Shown in pieces: positions 8,197-17,526 of a stretch of 64,000 nt of DNA. A model generated the notes under the pieces. It was given only the letters and a program-made list of their open reading frames with translations, was not told the DNA's origin and ran no database searches. Each line of letters starts with the position of its first letter. Position 1 is the stretch's first letter. Location: NCBI GenBank assembly GCA_025463135.1, contig JAOAPY010000005.1:1-64000 (forward strand). The letters are read 5' to 3'. This DNA comes from Acidobacteriota bacterium. Its GTDB lineage: Bacteria; Acidobacteriota; Blastocatellia; Pyrinomonadales; Pyrinomonadaceae. Made by a program: the position numbers and the translations under genes.

Positions 8197-8240
8197 AAAA
8201 AAAGGCCATCGATCCTTCCCTTGTGGAAGGACCGATGGCC
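8197..8240 (-). terminator. Strong intrinsic terminator, minus strand
   Basis: A 16-bp stem with one mismatch (8204-8219 with 8225-8240, arms GGCCATCG...CGATGGCC) is followed on the minus strand by seven T residues (8203-8197). It lies 24 bases after the stop of the small ORF at 8265 and 279 bases after the end of the gene at 8519. Confidence 0.9.
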
Positions 8241-8264
8241 GGTTTCTGGAAACTTGTCTTAGTG

Positions 8265-8360
8265 TTACATGATCACACCGCGACAGCCCATTACCCGACC
8301 GTCCCTCCACGTGGAGAGCGGGCCGTAATAGTAGTAATAGCTGTGGCGTCGGTTAATCAT
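8265..8360 (-). CDS. Candidate small protein, Tyr-rich (31 aa)
   Basis: On the minus strand an ATG at 8360 opens a 31-codon frame, with a GTG at 8387 in the same frame as an alternative start. The peptide begins MINRRHSYYYYYGPL and ends CRGVIM. Its stop lies 24 bases before a strong minus-strand terminator, which needs a transcript to end and is otherwise far from the upstream gene. There is no clear ribosome-binding site and no recognised family, so it could also be part of a long 3' UTR or a small RNA. Confidence 0.35.
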   Translation of the reverse strand: MINRRHSYYYYYGPLSTWRDGRVMGCRGVIM

Positions 8361-8518
8361 CTTCTTGATTGTCGTGTGCTCTAGCACCGCCAAAGAATAA
8401 CTACGGCAGTTCGGACCGTCAAGTCGTACAGCAGCTTGTAACGCAGGCTGCCCAGCCTGCCGTTCTTCGTCAGAGAACCTCGTAACGAAAGCTGGTAACA
8501 GGCTGGCAGCCTATTGTA

Positions 8519-9337
8519 CTAATTCGCGGTCGACCGCTTCAGACGGATGCCGCCATTTGTCGTCATGGCGCGAACCGTCGGCCCGCCAGAGCCCAGATTC
8601 ACGGAAAGCTCTTTGGTAATGCGTCCCTGGACGGTGACGGGAAAGTCGACGCTGACATTTCCGTTTACGGTCCCGGTCTCAAGATGGGCCGAATAGTTTT
8701 CCGGCACGGACATGCTGACGCCGCCATTGGTAGTTTTCACATCAAGCTCTTCCCCATCCCAACGATCTCCGCTGAGTTCGACTGCAACGCCACCGTTGGT
8801 AGTGCTGCCATGCACGTTGCCGCCGACGCGACGCAATGAGACGCCGCCGTTCATGGCACTGAATTCCATTTTTCCATTTACGTCTGAAATCGAAATGCCG
8901 CCGTTATGCGATTCAAGCGACAAATCAGAGCGGCGGGGAACAAAAATCTCGTAACTCACCGACCAGTTAAAGTCGCGCTGGTCAGCGGGCCCCGACGAGT
9001 GAATTCGCAATCCACCGGTGTCGATCCTAACCTGTTTCGCCAGTTCCTCGGCTTCGGCCTGAGTGGGCGCTGCGGTTTGCACACGCGAACGCACCAGAAT
9101 CTCGCCCTTGTCCCACCCTTTCACCGAAACGCCGCCGTTCCTGCCCGCGTCAACCGTAATCATGCCGCCCACGGGCAAAGTCTGTTCCCTGATTTCACAA
9201 TGGTTTTGCAGCCGGTCATTGTTCCAGGAATCGCGGCATTCCATGGGACCATCGGCCTTCTTCTGGGCCAGTCCCGCCGCCGCCGTGAAACTGATTGTAG
9301 CGAGGATTAGCAAAGTGTATCCGAGCCATTTTTTCAT
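8519..9337 (-). CDS. Secreted DUF4097-type beta-strand repeat protein
   Basis: The 272-residue product has a signal peptide (MKKWLGYTLLILATISFTAAAGLAQ; hydrophobic core residues 5-20, cleavage near 24) and then a right-handed beta-repeat region. The repeating unit centres on NGGV/NGGI: RNGGVSVKGW, HNGGISISDV, MNGGVSLRRV, TNGGVAVELS, TNGGVSMSVP and TNGGIRLKRS, roughly every 20-25 residues. This is the pattern of DUF4097/DUF4098 putative adhesin-like domains, probably extracytoplasmic. It is flanked on both sides by inverted pairs of the CGACAAACT repeat. Partner and role are unknown. Confidence 0.85.
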   Translation of the reverse strand: MKKWLGYTLLILATISFTAAAGLAQKKADGPMECRDSWNNDRLQNHCEIREQTLPVGGMITVDAGRNGGVSVKGWDKGEILVRSRVQTAAPTQAEAEELAKQVRIDTGGLRIHSSGPADQRDFNWSVSYEIFVPRRSDLSLESHNGGISISDVNGKMEFSAMNGGVSLRRVGGNVHGSTTNGGVAVELSGDRWDGEELDVKTTNGGVSMSVPENYSAHLETGTVNGNVSVDFPVTVQGRITKELSVNLGSGGPTVRAMTTNGGIRLKRSTAN

Positions 9338-9455
9338 AGCAGATTCTCCTCAAAAGCAAATTGTCTAATGCCGAAAAGTTCGCGCTGGTTTTTTCCGCTC
9401 TGCCGAAGTAGACACCACGGGAATTGAGGTTGTGGCAGAAAGTTTTGTGAAGAAA

Positions 9456-9656
9456 GTCCGACAAACTTCAGTTTGTCGTTAGTACCACAGGCTGCCAACT
9501 CTGTGTGTTCGCGCAGCCCGACAGGCTGGCAGCCTGTCGCGCGTGATCGACAAGCTGAAAAAAGGCCTGAATCCAGAGTTACCTTAGTCCGTCGAGTTTG
9601 TGTAACTGGTCCAGCGGCCCTTGGGAAACTCAACGACAAACTGAAGTTTGTCGGAC
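9456..9656. repeat. Second inverted pair of the CGACAAACT repeat
   Basis: Copies at 9456-9478 (GTCCGACAAACTTCAGTTTG orientation) and 9634-9656 (reverse orientation) are perfect consensus matches. Between them lies a smaller palindrome GACAGGCTGGCAGCCTGTC (about 9520-9538). This fills the 326-base gap between the genes at 8519-9337 and prmC; no gene is seen in it. Confidence 0.88.
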
Positions 9657-9663
9657 TGGAGCG

Positions 9664-10521
9664 CTACTGCTTCCGCAGCACCACGGTGCGAGGGATGCCT
9701 CGCAGATCATTGTGTATGGCAACCAGTTTCCAAACGCGCGGGTCGATCATTTGCTCAACCGCGACTCCTTGGTCGTAGCCGATTTCGAGCAACAGGTGGC
9801 CGCCCTTAAGCAGGAAAGCGGGAGCTTCAAGAATCAGACGCCGAATCATCGCCAGACCGTCGCTGCCGGAGGTCAGCGCCAGCCGTGGCTCGTACTCCCG
9901 AACCTCGCGCTGCAAACCTTCCCAATCCCGGTCCGCGATGTAGGGTGGGTTGGAAACAATCAAATCAAAAACAGGTCTTACATGAAATGCCGCAAAACAA
10001 TCTGCGACCATAATCGACATTCCTTTGCCGATCTCATTCCGAGCGGCATTTCGAGAGGCGAGCCGGGCAGCCGACGGAGAGATGTCAACCGCGACTGCTC
10101 TCGCTCGCGGTCGCTTGTGCAGAAGCGAAATTGAGATGCAGCCCGTGCCCGCGCCGATCTCGCAGATGAAAGGCGAAGCGCTCGCATCTGCCACCAGACC
10201 AAGCGCGGTTTCGACCAGCAACTCAGTCTCAGGTCGGGGTATCAAAGCATTCTGATTAACCTCGAAATCGAGCCCAAAGAATTCTTGAAACCCCTTGATG
10301 TACTGGAGCGGCTCGCCGCGGGCCCGCCGACCCACTCCCTGGCGAAACGAATCGAGTTCCCGCGGCGTCAGCTTTGTCTCGGCACGTGTGATGAGAAAAG
10401 TCTGATCCACTTTTAACACGTTTGCCAGCAGCGACGACGCCTGACGCCGGGGTTCGGAAATGCCGGCACTCTGCAGTGCCCTGGTTGCCTCCAGTATCGC
10501 TTCAGCAATTGACAGACTCAT
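9664..10521 (-). CDS. prmC: Release factor glutamine N5-methyltransferase
   Basis: Methylates the glutamine of the GGQ motif in RF1 and RF2. The 285-residue protein (ATG at 10521; an earlier in-frame ATG at 10566 has less support) has the family's N-terminal helical domain (residues 1-75, with RRARGEPLQYIKG at its end), the AdoMet motif ICEIGAGTGCISISL and the signature NPPYIAD that binds the target glutamine. Usually it follows prfA; here prfA is not adjacent, and repeats flank it on both sides. Confidence 0.95.
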   Translation of the reverse strand: MSLSIAEAILEATRALQSAGISEPRRQASSLLANVLKVDQTFLITRAETKLTPRELDSFRQGVGRRARGEPLQYIKGFQEFFGLDFEVNQNALIPRPETELLVETALGLVADASASPFICEIGAGTGCISISLLHKRPRARAVAVDISPSAARLASRNAARNEIGKGMSIMVADCFAAFHVRPVFDLIVSNPPYIADRDWEGLQREVREYEPRLALTSGSDGLAMIRRLILEAPAFLLKGGHLLLEIGYDQGVAVEQMIDPRVWKLVAIHNDLRGIPRTVVLRKQ

Positions 10522-10588
10522 GTTGGCCTTTGCGCTCTCTCCTAATGGTCCTATAATACGCCGCATAACGTTCGTTAAAGAATTTGTC

Positions 10589-10712
10589 AGTCCGACAAAC
10601 TTCAGTTTGTCGACCGTTCAGGTGGCACGGACTTAACTTCTTGATCCGGACCGGTCCGGTACCGGGAGGCGAGACTTGTTCTGCGATATCGACAAACTCA
10701 AGTTTGTCGGAC
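10589..10712. repeat. Third inverted pair of the CGACAAACT repeat
   Basis: Copies at 10589-10612 and 10690-10712 face each other across 77 bases, almost the same spacing as the pair at 8073-8196. The remainder of 10522-10869 has no gene I can support. Confidence 0.88.
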
Positions 10713-10869
10713 TTTTCGGAAGCGGAGCTGTATTGCATGTTTTCCTTAGGCACAACGGTACGAGTCTCGTTCCTCTCGTAACGTCAGGACCTCTGGACCA
10801 CGCGGTTTAGAGGTTCTGGCGTAAATAAGTCGGAGTCTGTTTGATGTCACGGTAAACGAGGAATATCTG

Positions 10870-11238
10870 GTGAGCCCGCTGAATAAAAGCCTTCTACTGT
10901 TCGCGCTGAACTGGCTGGACGCCCAATTAACCATTCTCTGGGTGCGTCTGAACGTTGCGACTGAAGGTAACGGGTTAATGGCCCGGGTCCTGAATTTGGG
11001 CGAGGCGCCCTTTCTCTTTACCAAGCTGGCGATTGGAGCCTTCGCGGCTTACATTCTTTATCGTTGTGCGCACCTGCCGATTGCCCGCCGCGGCCTCAAA
11101 TTGGTCCTCGGAATCTACTTCGCGTTAATGGGTGTCCACGTGGTGACAGGTTTATCAGCGCTTGGCTGGCACGCGCCAGAGGCAGTGCTGGCTTACCTCG
11201 TAGAACTGCCTCATTCCGTCATCTCTTTGTTTACTTAA
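10870..11238 (+). CDS. DUF5658-like small membrane protein
   Basis: A 122-residue protein with a GTG start and GAGG about 8 bases upstream. It has about three to four hydrophobic helices. LLFALNWLDAQLTILWV at the N-terminus, with an Asp in the first helix, followed by EGNGLMARVLNLG and FLFTKLAIGAF, matches the layout I know for DUF5658 proteins. Function is unknown. It precedes the htrA gene by 225 bases, an interval that holds only a hairpin at 11390-11409. Confidence 0.75.
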   Translation: MSPLNKSLLLFALNWLDAQLTILWVRLNVATEGNGLMARVLNLGEAPFLFTKLAIGAFAAYILYRCAHLPIARRGLKLVLGIYFALMGVHVVTGLSALGWHAPEAVLAYLVELPHSVISLFT

Positions 11239-11389
11239 GTCCAACCACCGAACCTGCAACCTTGCCAGGCAGGGATACGTTTATACGCTCAGTCAGGAGT
11301 GGCCGGATAAGCTTGCGCTCGGATAGAATCACGGCCTAAATTACGATAGGAAACAGCGGCGTTAGGTGCTCCACTAAAGCCGGTTCGCA

Positions 11390-11409
11390 CAACCGCAAGA
11401 ATGCGGTTG
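11390..11409. other. Short hairpin upstream of htrA
   Basis: CAACCGCA and TGCGGTTG pair across a 4-base loop, about 55 bases before the start codon. There is no T tract, so this is not a standard terminator; role unknown. Confidence 0.5.
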
Positions 11410-11463
11410 GCATCTTACGAGCGCTTGTTATAGCAGTAATTTCATACCTTGGGAGAAAGCATT

Positions 11464-12627
11464 ATGTATAAACTCTCTGCACGTCAAATATTGATTATCG
11501 CCCTGATTTCAGGGTTTTTCGCCGCCGCCGGCGTGGCGGTGCTGGATCGAATCTCCAGCCGCTTACAGCCTTCCGGTTCCGCCTTTTCGGAAAAGACCCC
11601 GGCCGGTATCGCGGATCCGGCAACCGGGACCGACGAAAACAACAACATCGAGATCTACCGCGTCGTCGCGCCGGGCGTGGTTAATATCAATTCCACTTCT
11701 TACGCACGCGACTTCTTTGGCTTCGTCGAACCGCGTGAGGGTTCGGGCTCGGGATCAATTCTCGACCAGGAAGGGGATATCCTGACGAACTACCACGTAG
11801 TCGAAGGAGCACAGAAGCTGTCAGTCAGTTTGGGTGGCCAGAAAACCTACCCCGCAAAGTTGGTTGGAGGCGATCCCGACACGGATCTGGCGGTGATTCG
11901 CTTGCTGGAAAAGCCGCGCGAGCCGTTAACAACAGTGTCGCTTGGTGATTCCGACAAACTTTCCGTGGGCCAGAAGGTTTTGGCAATTGGAAATCCCTTC
12001 GGTCTTGATCGCACCCTTACCACCGGGGTGATTAGTGGACTACAACGTCCGATACGCGCGCGCAACAATCGTCTCATCGAAGGCGCAATTCAGACGGATG
12101 CTTCGATCAATCCGGGAAACTCGGGGGGACCGCTGCTGGATTCACATGGTCGTATGATCGGCATTAACTCGCAGATCATTTCGCCCTCAGGTGGATCGGC
12201 CGGCCTGGGCTTCGCGATTCCAGTCAACATAGCGAAACGCATTGTGCCGCAACTGGTGAGCTTTGGCACTGTGCGCCGGCCCCGACTGGGAATCACCACT
12301 CGCGATGTCGCTGCTCTCAAAAATCAGGTAGAGATGCCGGTTTCGGATGGCGTTCTCATCTGGGAAGTAGCGCCGGGTGGAGCCGCTGCCAACGCCGGTT
12401 TGCAGGGACTGACCCAGACTGAAAACGGTGACGTTGAATTGGGTGACATTATCGTGGGCATCGACGGCGAGAAAGTGGGCAACGCCGATGACCTCTCACG
12501 TATTCTCGACAAACATCAGGTTGGCGAAACCGTGAGGGTCGAAGTTATGCGCAACGGCAAGCGATTGACGGTGACCGTGCGCTTAACGGAAGCACCTGAG
12601 GGCCGGCGTCCCGCGATAAGACGTTAG
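11464..12627 (+). CDS. Membrane-anchored HtrA/DegP-type serine protease with one PDZ domain
   Basis: Periplasmic quality-control protease of the S1C family. The ATG at 11464 follows GGGAGAAA. Residues about 8-27 form an uncleaved signal anchor. The trypsin-like domain has the catalytic triad visible: His in LTNYHVVEG (about 111), Asp in DPDTDLAVI (about 140) and Ser in NPGNSGGP (about 221). A single PDZ domain follows (about 270-375; GVLIWEVAPGGAAANAGLQ, LGDIIVGIDGEKV). The 387-residue length and single PDZ match DegS-like or acidobacterial Do-like proteases. It appears monocistronic. Confidence 0.93.
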   Translation: MYKLSARQILIIALISGFFAAAGVAVLDRISSRLQPSGSAFSEKTPAGIADPATGTDENNNIEIYRVVAPGVVNINSTSYARDFFGFVEPREGSGSGSILDQEGDILTNYHVVEGAQKLSVSLGGQKTYPAKLVGGDPDTDLAVIRLLEKPREPLTTVSLGDSDKLSVGQKVLAIGNPFGLDRTLTTGVISGLQRPIRARNNRLIEGAIQTDASINPGNSGGPLLDSHGRMIGINSQIISPSGGSAGLGFAIPVNIAKRIVPQLVSFGTVRRPRLGITTRDVAALKNQVEMPVSDGVLIWEVAPGGAAANAGLQGLTQTENGDVELGDIIVGIDGEKVGNADDLSRILDKHQVGETVRVEVMRNGKRLTVTVRLTEAPEGRRPAIRR

Positions 12628-12996
12628 GGTGTAGGAGATGGGGTGTAGGGTGTAGCTGAAAATTGCGAAACACTCTGCACCCGACTACTCCTCGCCCGTT
12701 CTACAATTGAACAGCGTCAGCGGGCCATTTCAAGAATGACATAAGGGCGCCGGGGTTACTTCGTTCAGAACATTTGGGACGCCAAGTTTCTTTTCATTGA
12801 CACCCTGGATGAAGAGGCATTTTGAATGCCTGCGTTCTGCCTATGTTCAAACAGACATTCAAGCCCAATCTGCTTCCCTCCATTACTGATCGCGGGGGCG
12901 AATACAGGCTTTTCTTATTTCAGATCCAGCGTCATCAGCCCAGGATTTTTGTCGTCCCTACACCCTATTCCCCAACGCCTACACCCTAATATCCCA
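12628..12996. other. Noncoding interval with GGTGTAG repeats
   Basis: GGTGTAGG motifs (12629-12656) are followed by an inverted cluster of CCTACACCC motifs (12957-12989). The same motif occurs at 49681-49710, 49769-49783 and 55113-55130. A reading frame spans part of this interval, but it consists of repeat sequence here. No gene is supported before 12997. Confidence 0.6.
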
Positions 12997-13236
12997 GTGA
13001 AGGAAACCAATCATTTCTTCAATCTCGGATACGGTTGGCTGTGCAAACATTGCAGCGCCGAAGATGCTGAGCGTCGAGAGCAGACAGGTAGCATTTGGCG
13101 CTTTTTTGACAAAGGCAAGACTGAAAAGAAAACACCACGGCTGCCAAGCCTGGTGCTGGCCCGTTTTACGGATGCCACGCGCAAGACTCTCGCTTGTCCC
13201 CGATGCAGCATCGAAGAACCCGTAAACAAGGCTTAG
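12997..13236 (+). CDS. Small zinc-ribbon-like protein
   Basis: A 79-residue frame from a GTG at 12997 ends immediately before a CGACAAACT repeat. It contains two paired-cysteine knuckles, WLCKHCSAED (about residue 14) and LACPRCSIEE (about residue 67), separated by a basic stretch, the spacing expected of a treble-clef or zinc-ribbon fold. The frame is open further upstream, but that part is made of intergenic repeats, so the start was placed after them. No clear ribosome-binding site is present. Family and function are unknown. Confidence 0.5.
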   Translation: MKETNHFFNLGYGWLCKHCSAEDAERREQTGSIWRFFDKGKTEKKTPRLPSLVLARFTDATRKTLACPRCSIEEPVNKA

Positions 13237-13237
13237 A

Positions 13238-13356
13238 GTCCGACAAACTTCAGTTTGTCGAGTCTCCCGAACTAATCTTCCGAAAGTGAACGAAAGCGAG
13301 AGCAGATGTGCCACGCTTTTTTCTTCACCCCGGTTGAAGCCGGGTGAGAATGAGAC
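13238..13356. repeat. CGACAAACT repeat followed by CCGGGTGAGAATGAG repeat
   Basis: A perfect copy of the CGACAAACT family at 13238-13260 begins 2 bases after a stop codon. At 13325-13356 a hairpin repeat CCGGTTGAAGCCGG followed by GTGAGAATGAGACGA belongs to another family, with relatives at 39487, 39577, 45232 and 45350. Confidence 0.8.
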
Positions 13357-13455
13357 GACTCTGTCACTTCCTTTTGATCCTACCGATGTTAGAATCTCAG
13401 CGCCCGATTTTGAAAGTACTTTTGTAGACTTGGATAAACTTCCGGTCTAATCCCC

Positions 13456-14682
13456 ATGGAAACAACCGCAAACATTGTCGCTGAGCCATCCCTTGCCGGC
13501 GCTATTTCACTGCGTTGGATTATTTCAGCCCGTGACGATCTGGTCTGGTTCATTGGTTCGGTGCTGTCGAGTTATGCGCTGTTGGCCCTATATGTCAGCG
13601 GCATTCTACCGCTGGTGCCGATGGTCGCGGCCTGGGCCATTCTCATCGATGCACCGCATGTCTTTGGTACTTTTTCGCGTACTTATTTCGATCGCACGGA
13701 ACGCCGAAACCGGGCGCGACTGTTGTGGGGCTCGCTGTTCTTCTTTGTCGTGGGACCACTGATGGTGCTCGCGCATGCGGGGCTGGTCTTCTTCTTCATC
13801 GCCGCGCTATGGGCTTATTACCACCTGGTGAAACAGCACTACGGCTTCATGGTGCTTTACAAGAAAAAGAATGGAGATCTGGCGCCGTTGGACAACGCGC
13901 TCGACCGTCTACTCTTATTGTTTGCTTTCAACTATCCCTTCGTTGCCTTTATCGCGCGCGATCCGGAAGCGATGGCGCGCGTGCCTGCCGTTCTGCACTC
14001 GAGCGTGAGTGGCCTGGCGCTGCTACTGCTCGCGGGCACGATAATCCTTGGAGTCGCCTGGTTGGCGCGCCAGTTTCAACGAGCGATTCTGGGACAAGCG
14101 CTCGACGTGCCGAAGTATTTGCTGCTGGCGGCGGCGATTCCGATGCATTGGATCGTTCTGCTGACGCCGATGCCGCACAAACCGATTGCTATCGTCGCCA
14201 TCTTGACGATCTATCACAACCTGCAATACCACCGTCTGATCTGGTTTCACAATAAGAAGTACCAATCACTAAGTGGCACGGGCGGCAGTGGCACGGGCGT
14301 CTCGCCCGTGGTTCGCGCGGTAGGTGGCGTGGGCGTCTCGCCCATGGTTCGTGAGGGAGGCTTAACCTCCCAGCATCATGCGCAGGATGCGCATGCCACT
14401 TCGCGCCAACCATACGGCGCGGCTGAATTGATCAGTCGCCGCTTACTTTTTTACATCGCGTTCGGGGTTCTCTTCGGAATCATTTACCAGGGACCACGCC
14501 AGTACCTGGGTTATGTCAGCATCACCCACGGCGGCGGCAGCGGCACGAGTGAACAGACATTGCCGATGCAGCTTGGCATCGCCTTTCTCTGGGGCTATGC
14601 CTTCATCCACTATTACCTTGATTCGAAGATCTGGCGAGTGCGCCGCGATCCATCAGTCGGCAAGGCGCTGAATATGAACTGA
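13456..14682 (+). CDS. Polytopic membrane protein with an in-frame repeat insertion
   Basis: The 408-residue protein has about eight to nine predicted membrane helices. Conserved-looking polar motifs include DAPHVFGTFSRTYFDR, YYHLVKQHYGFMVLYK, IYHNLQYHRLIWFHNKKY and HYYLDSKIWRVRRDP. These His- and aromatic-rich motifs at helix ends suggest an enzyme or metal-binding membrane protein, but I cannot name a family. Residues about 273-316 are a Gly/Val-rich and then polar stretch (GTGVSPVV, GVGVSPMV, HAQDAHAT) encoded by an intergenic-type repeat (14273-14402) inserted between a hydrophilic loop and the next helix. The frame is preserved, so the protein may still be functional. Confidence 0.85.
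   Translation: METTANIVAEPSLAGAISLRWIISARDDLVWFIGSVLSSYALLALYVSGILPLVPMVAAWAILIDAPHVFGTFSRTYFDRTERRNRARLLWGSLFFFVVGPLMVLAHAGLVFFFIAALWAYYHLVKQHYGFMVLYKKKNGDLAPLDNALDRLLLLFAFNYPFVAFIARDPEAMARVPAVLHSSVSGLALLLLAGTIILGVAWLARQFQRAILGQALDVPKYLLLAAAIPMHWIVLLTPMPHKPIAIVAILTIYHNLQYHRLIWFHNKKYQSLSGTGGSGTGVSPVVRAVGGVGVSPMVREGGLTSQHHAQDAHATSRQPYGAAELISRRLLFYIAFGVLFGIIYQGPRQYLGYVSITHGGGSGTSEQTLPMQLGIAFLWGYAFIHYYLDSKIWRVRRDPSVGKALNMN
14273..14402. repeat. GGCACGGGCGTCTCGCCCGTG-type repeat inside a coding sequence
   Basis: Two near-copies of GGGCGTCTCGCCCGTG (one ending CATG) plus GCATCATGCGCAGGATGCGC lie within the frame of the 13456 gene. The same family occurs in noncoding DNA at 20976-21165, 45622-45642 and 50022-50240. 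Confidence 0.8.
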
Positions 14683-16101
<1,419 letters not shown>

Positions 16102-16105
16102 AACT

Positions 16106-16179
16106 CTTGTAACGCAAACTGTTAGTTTAGGACGCTGGTTGCGAGACACCGCACGACGCAAACTAACAGTTTGCGTTGC
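16106..16179. repeat. AACGCAAACTGTTAGTTT inverted repeat upstream of spoVR
   Basis: GTAACGCAAACTGTTAGTTT (from about 16108) and its reverse complement-like partner AAACTAACAGTTTGCGTTGC (to about 16179) flank about 30 bases. The element fills the gap between the yeaH stop and the spoVR start. Confidence 0.8.
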
Positions 16180-16194
16180 CAAAACAGCCGCAGT

Positions 16195-17361
16195 CTAAGC
16201 TGGTGTTTCAATTCCTCGCAGGCCAAAAAACTGCTTCAGCGCCGGGTATACATCTTCCTTGTCATCGATGCGTACGCCGGAAAAATGATCCTTGTCTTTC
16301 AACCGGTCATTAAAGATCGAAAGCAGGGCCCCGGACGCACGCCGGTAACTACTGGATCCTTCCTCGCCGATCTCGCCATAGCCGAACAAGTTGCAGGTGT
16401 CGATCAGTTCTTCAGCCAGGCGCACCGCTTCATCATTGTCTGAATAGTAGTTGTCGCCATCGGAGAAATGGAACGGATAGATGTTCCAGTCAGCGGGTGG
16501 ATAACGCAGCTTGATAATGTCGAGCGCCAGTTGATAAGCGGAAGAAACAACTGTCCCGCCCGACTCTCCCTGCGTGAAGAACTGTTCTTCCGTGACTTCG
16601 CGCGCTTCCGTGTGGTGCGAGATGAAGACGATATCCACGTTGTCATACTTCGTGCGCAGAAAGCGCACCATCCAGAAATAGAAACTGCGCGCGATATATT
16701 TTTTGAATTCACCCATCGAGCCGGACACGTCGATCATCGCGATGACTACCGCGTTCGACTCATAGCGCATCACTTCTTCCCAGGTCTTGAAACGGAGATC
16801 GTCTTTCTTGATGTCGCCGAACTTCGCGCCCTGGCCTGCGCGCGCGTTGCGGCGGATGTTTTCCATGATCATGCGGCGCTTATCGAGGTTGGCGATGACG
16901 CCGGTGCGGCGAATCTCGTTGAACTGGGTCTTCTTTGACTGGACTGCCTTTTTGGCTTTTTCCTGCAGGAAGGGGAGGTGCAGATCTTCAAAAATAAGAG
17001 CGGCAATCTCGTCGATGTTTACTTCGGCTTCGTAATATTCGTCCCCGGCTTCCTGACCGGCCTGGCCCACACCGGTGCCCTGACCGGGTTGACTTTCACG
17101 TGCAATGACGTCGCCTGCGCGCGTCTTGCCGTCGCCCTGGCCGACATGTTTTTGCTTGTGATAGTCAAAACGAAATTTGTATTCATCGAGCGCGCGCATC
17201 GGTACGCGAACCGTGCGCTTGCCATCGGAAAGGATGATGGCTTCCTGGGAAACGATCGAGCCGAGATTTTTTCGGATCGCTTCCCTGACACGCTCTTTGT
17301 GACGCTCCTGGTCGATAATCCCCTTCCGCTGGAGCGACCAATCATTACGCTGGATCGTCAT
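16195..17361 (-). CDS. yeaH: DUF444/YeaH-YhbH family protein with VWA-like domain
   Basis: The 388-residue protein belongs to DUF444 (E. coli YeaH, B. subtilis YhbH). The N-terminus has RHKERVREAIRKNLGSI, then a basic glycine-rich linker with GQGTGVGQAG, and a von Willebrand A-like domain with MIDVSGSMGEF (about residue 207, the MIDAS DxSxS motif), SHHTEAREV and WNIYPFHFSDGDN. It is the conserved partner of PrkA and SpoVR in a stress and stationary-phase module. It lies between the hydrolase and spoVR and is read in the same direction. Confidence 0.94.
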   Translation of the reverse strand: MTIQRNDWSLQRKGIIDQERHKERVREAIRKNLGSIVSQEAIILSDGKRTVRVPMRALDEYKFRFDYHKQKHVGQGDGKTRAGDVIARESQPGQGTGVGQAGQEAGDEYYEAEVNIDEIAALIFEDLHLPFLQEKAKKAVQSKKTQFNEIRRTGVIANLDKRRMIMENIRRNARAGQGAKFGDIKKDDLRFKTWEEVMRYESNAVVIAMIDVSGSMGEFKKYIARSFYFWMVRFLRTKYDNVDIVFISHHTEAREVTEEQFFTQGESGGTVVSSAYQLALDIIKLRYPPADWNIYPFHFSDGDNYYSDNDEAVRLAEELIDTCNLFGYGEIGEEGSSSYRRASGALLSIFNDRLKDKDHFSGVRIDDKEDVYPALKQFFGLRGIETPA

Positions 17362-17385
17362 CTCTAAAACCTCGGATGATGGATC

Positions 17386-17512
17386 ATTCCCCGCTGAGAA
17401 TCACCTTTGCGTCTTTGCGCGTTTGCGGCAGACTAACCGTTTGTCACCAGTCAGGTATGAGTTGTCAGGGATCGATGTTCCCGCAAAGACTTAAAGACGC
17501 AAAGAAAGATTT
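17386..17512. repeat. TTTGCGTCTTTGCG repeat pair
   Basis: CTTTGCGTCTTTGCG (from about 17406) and the inverse CGCAAAGACTTAAAGACGCA (from about 17483) face each other between yeaH and the hydrolase gene. The same family occurs at 24023-24098 and 54970-55050. Confidence 0.75.
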
Positions 17513-17526
17513 TTGGCTGGTCACCA

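Noticed and set aside
8241-8520. Plus-strand 85-codon frame at 8127-8384
   Set aside because: It reads through the repeat and the terminator stem; no ribosome-binding site.
12826-12996. Upstream extension of the zinc-ribbon protein
   Set aside because: The sequence consists of CCTACACCC-type repeats, so only the part from 12997 was kept.
16102-16182. N-terminal extension of SpoVR
   Set aside because: It translates the AACGCAAACTGTTAG inverted repeat; homology begins after the ATG at 16101.
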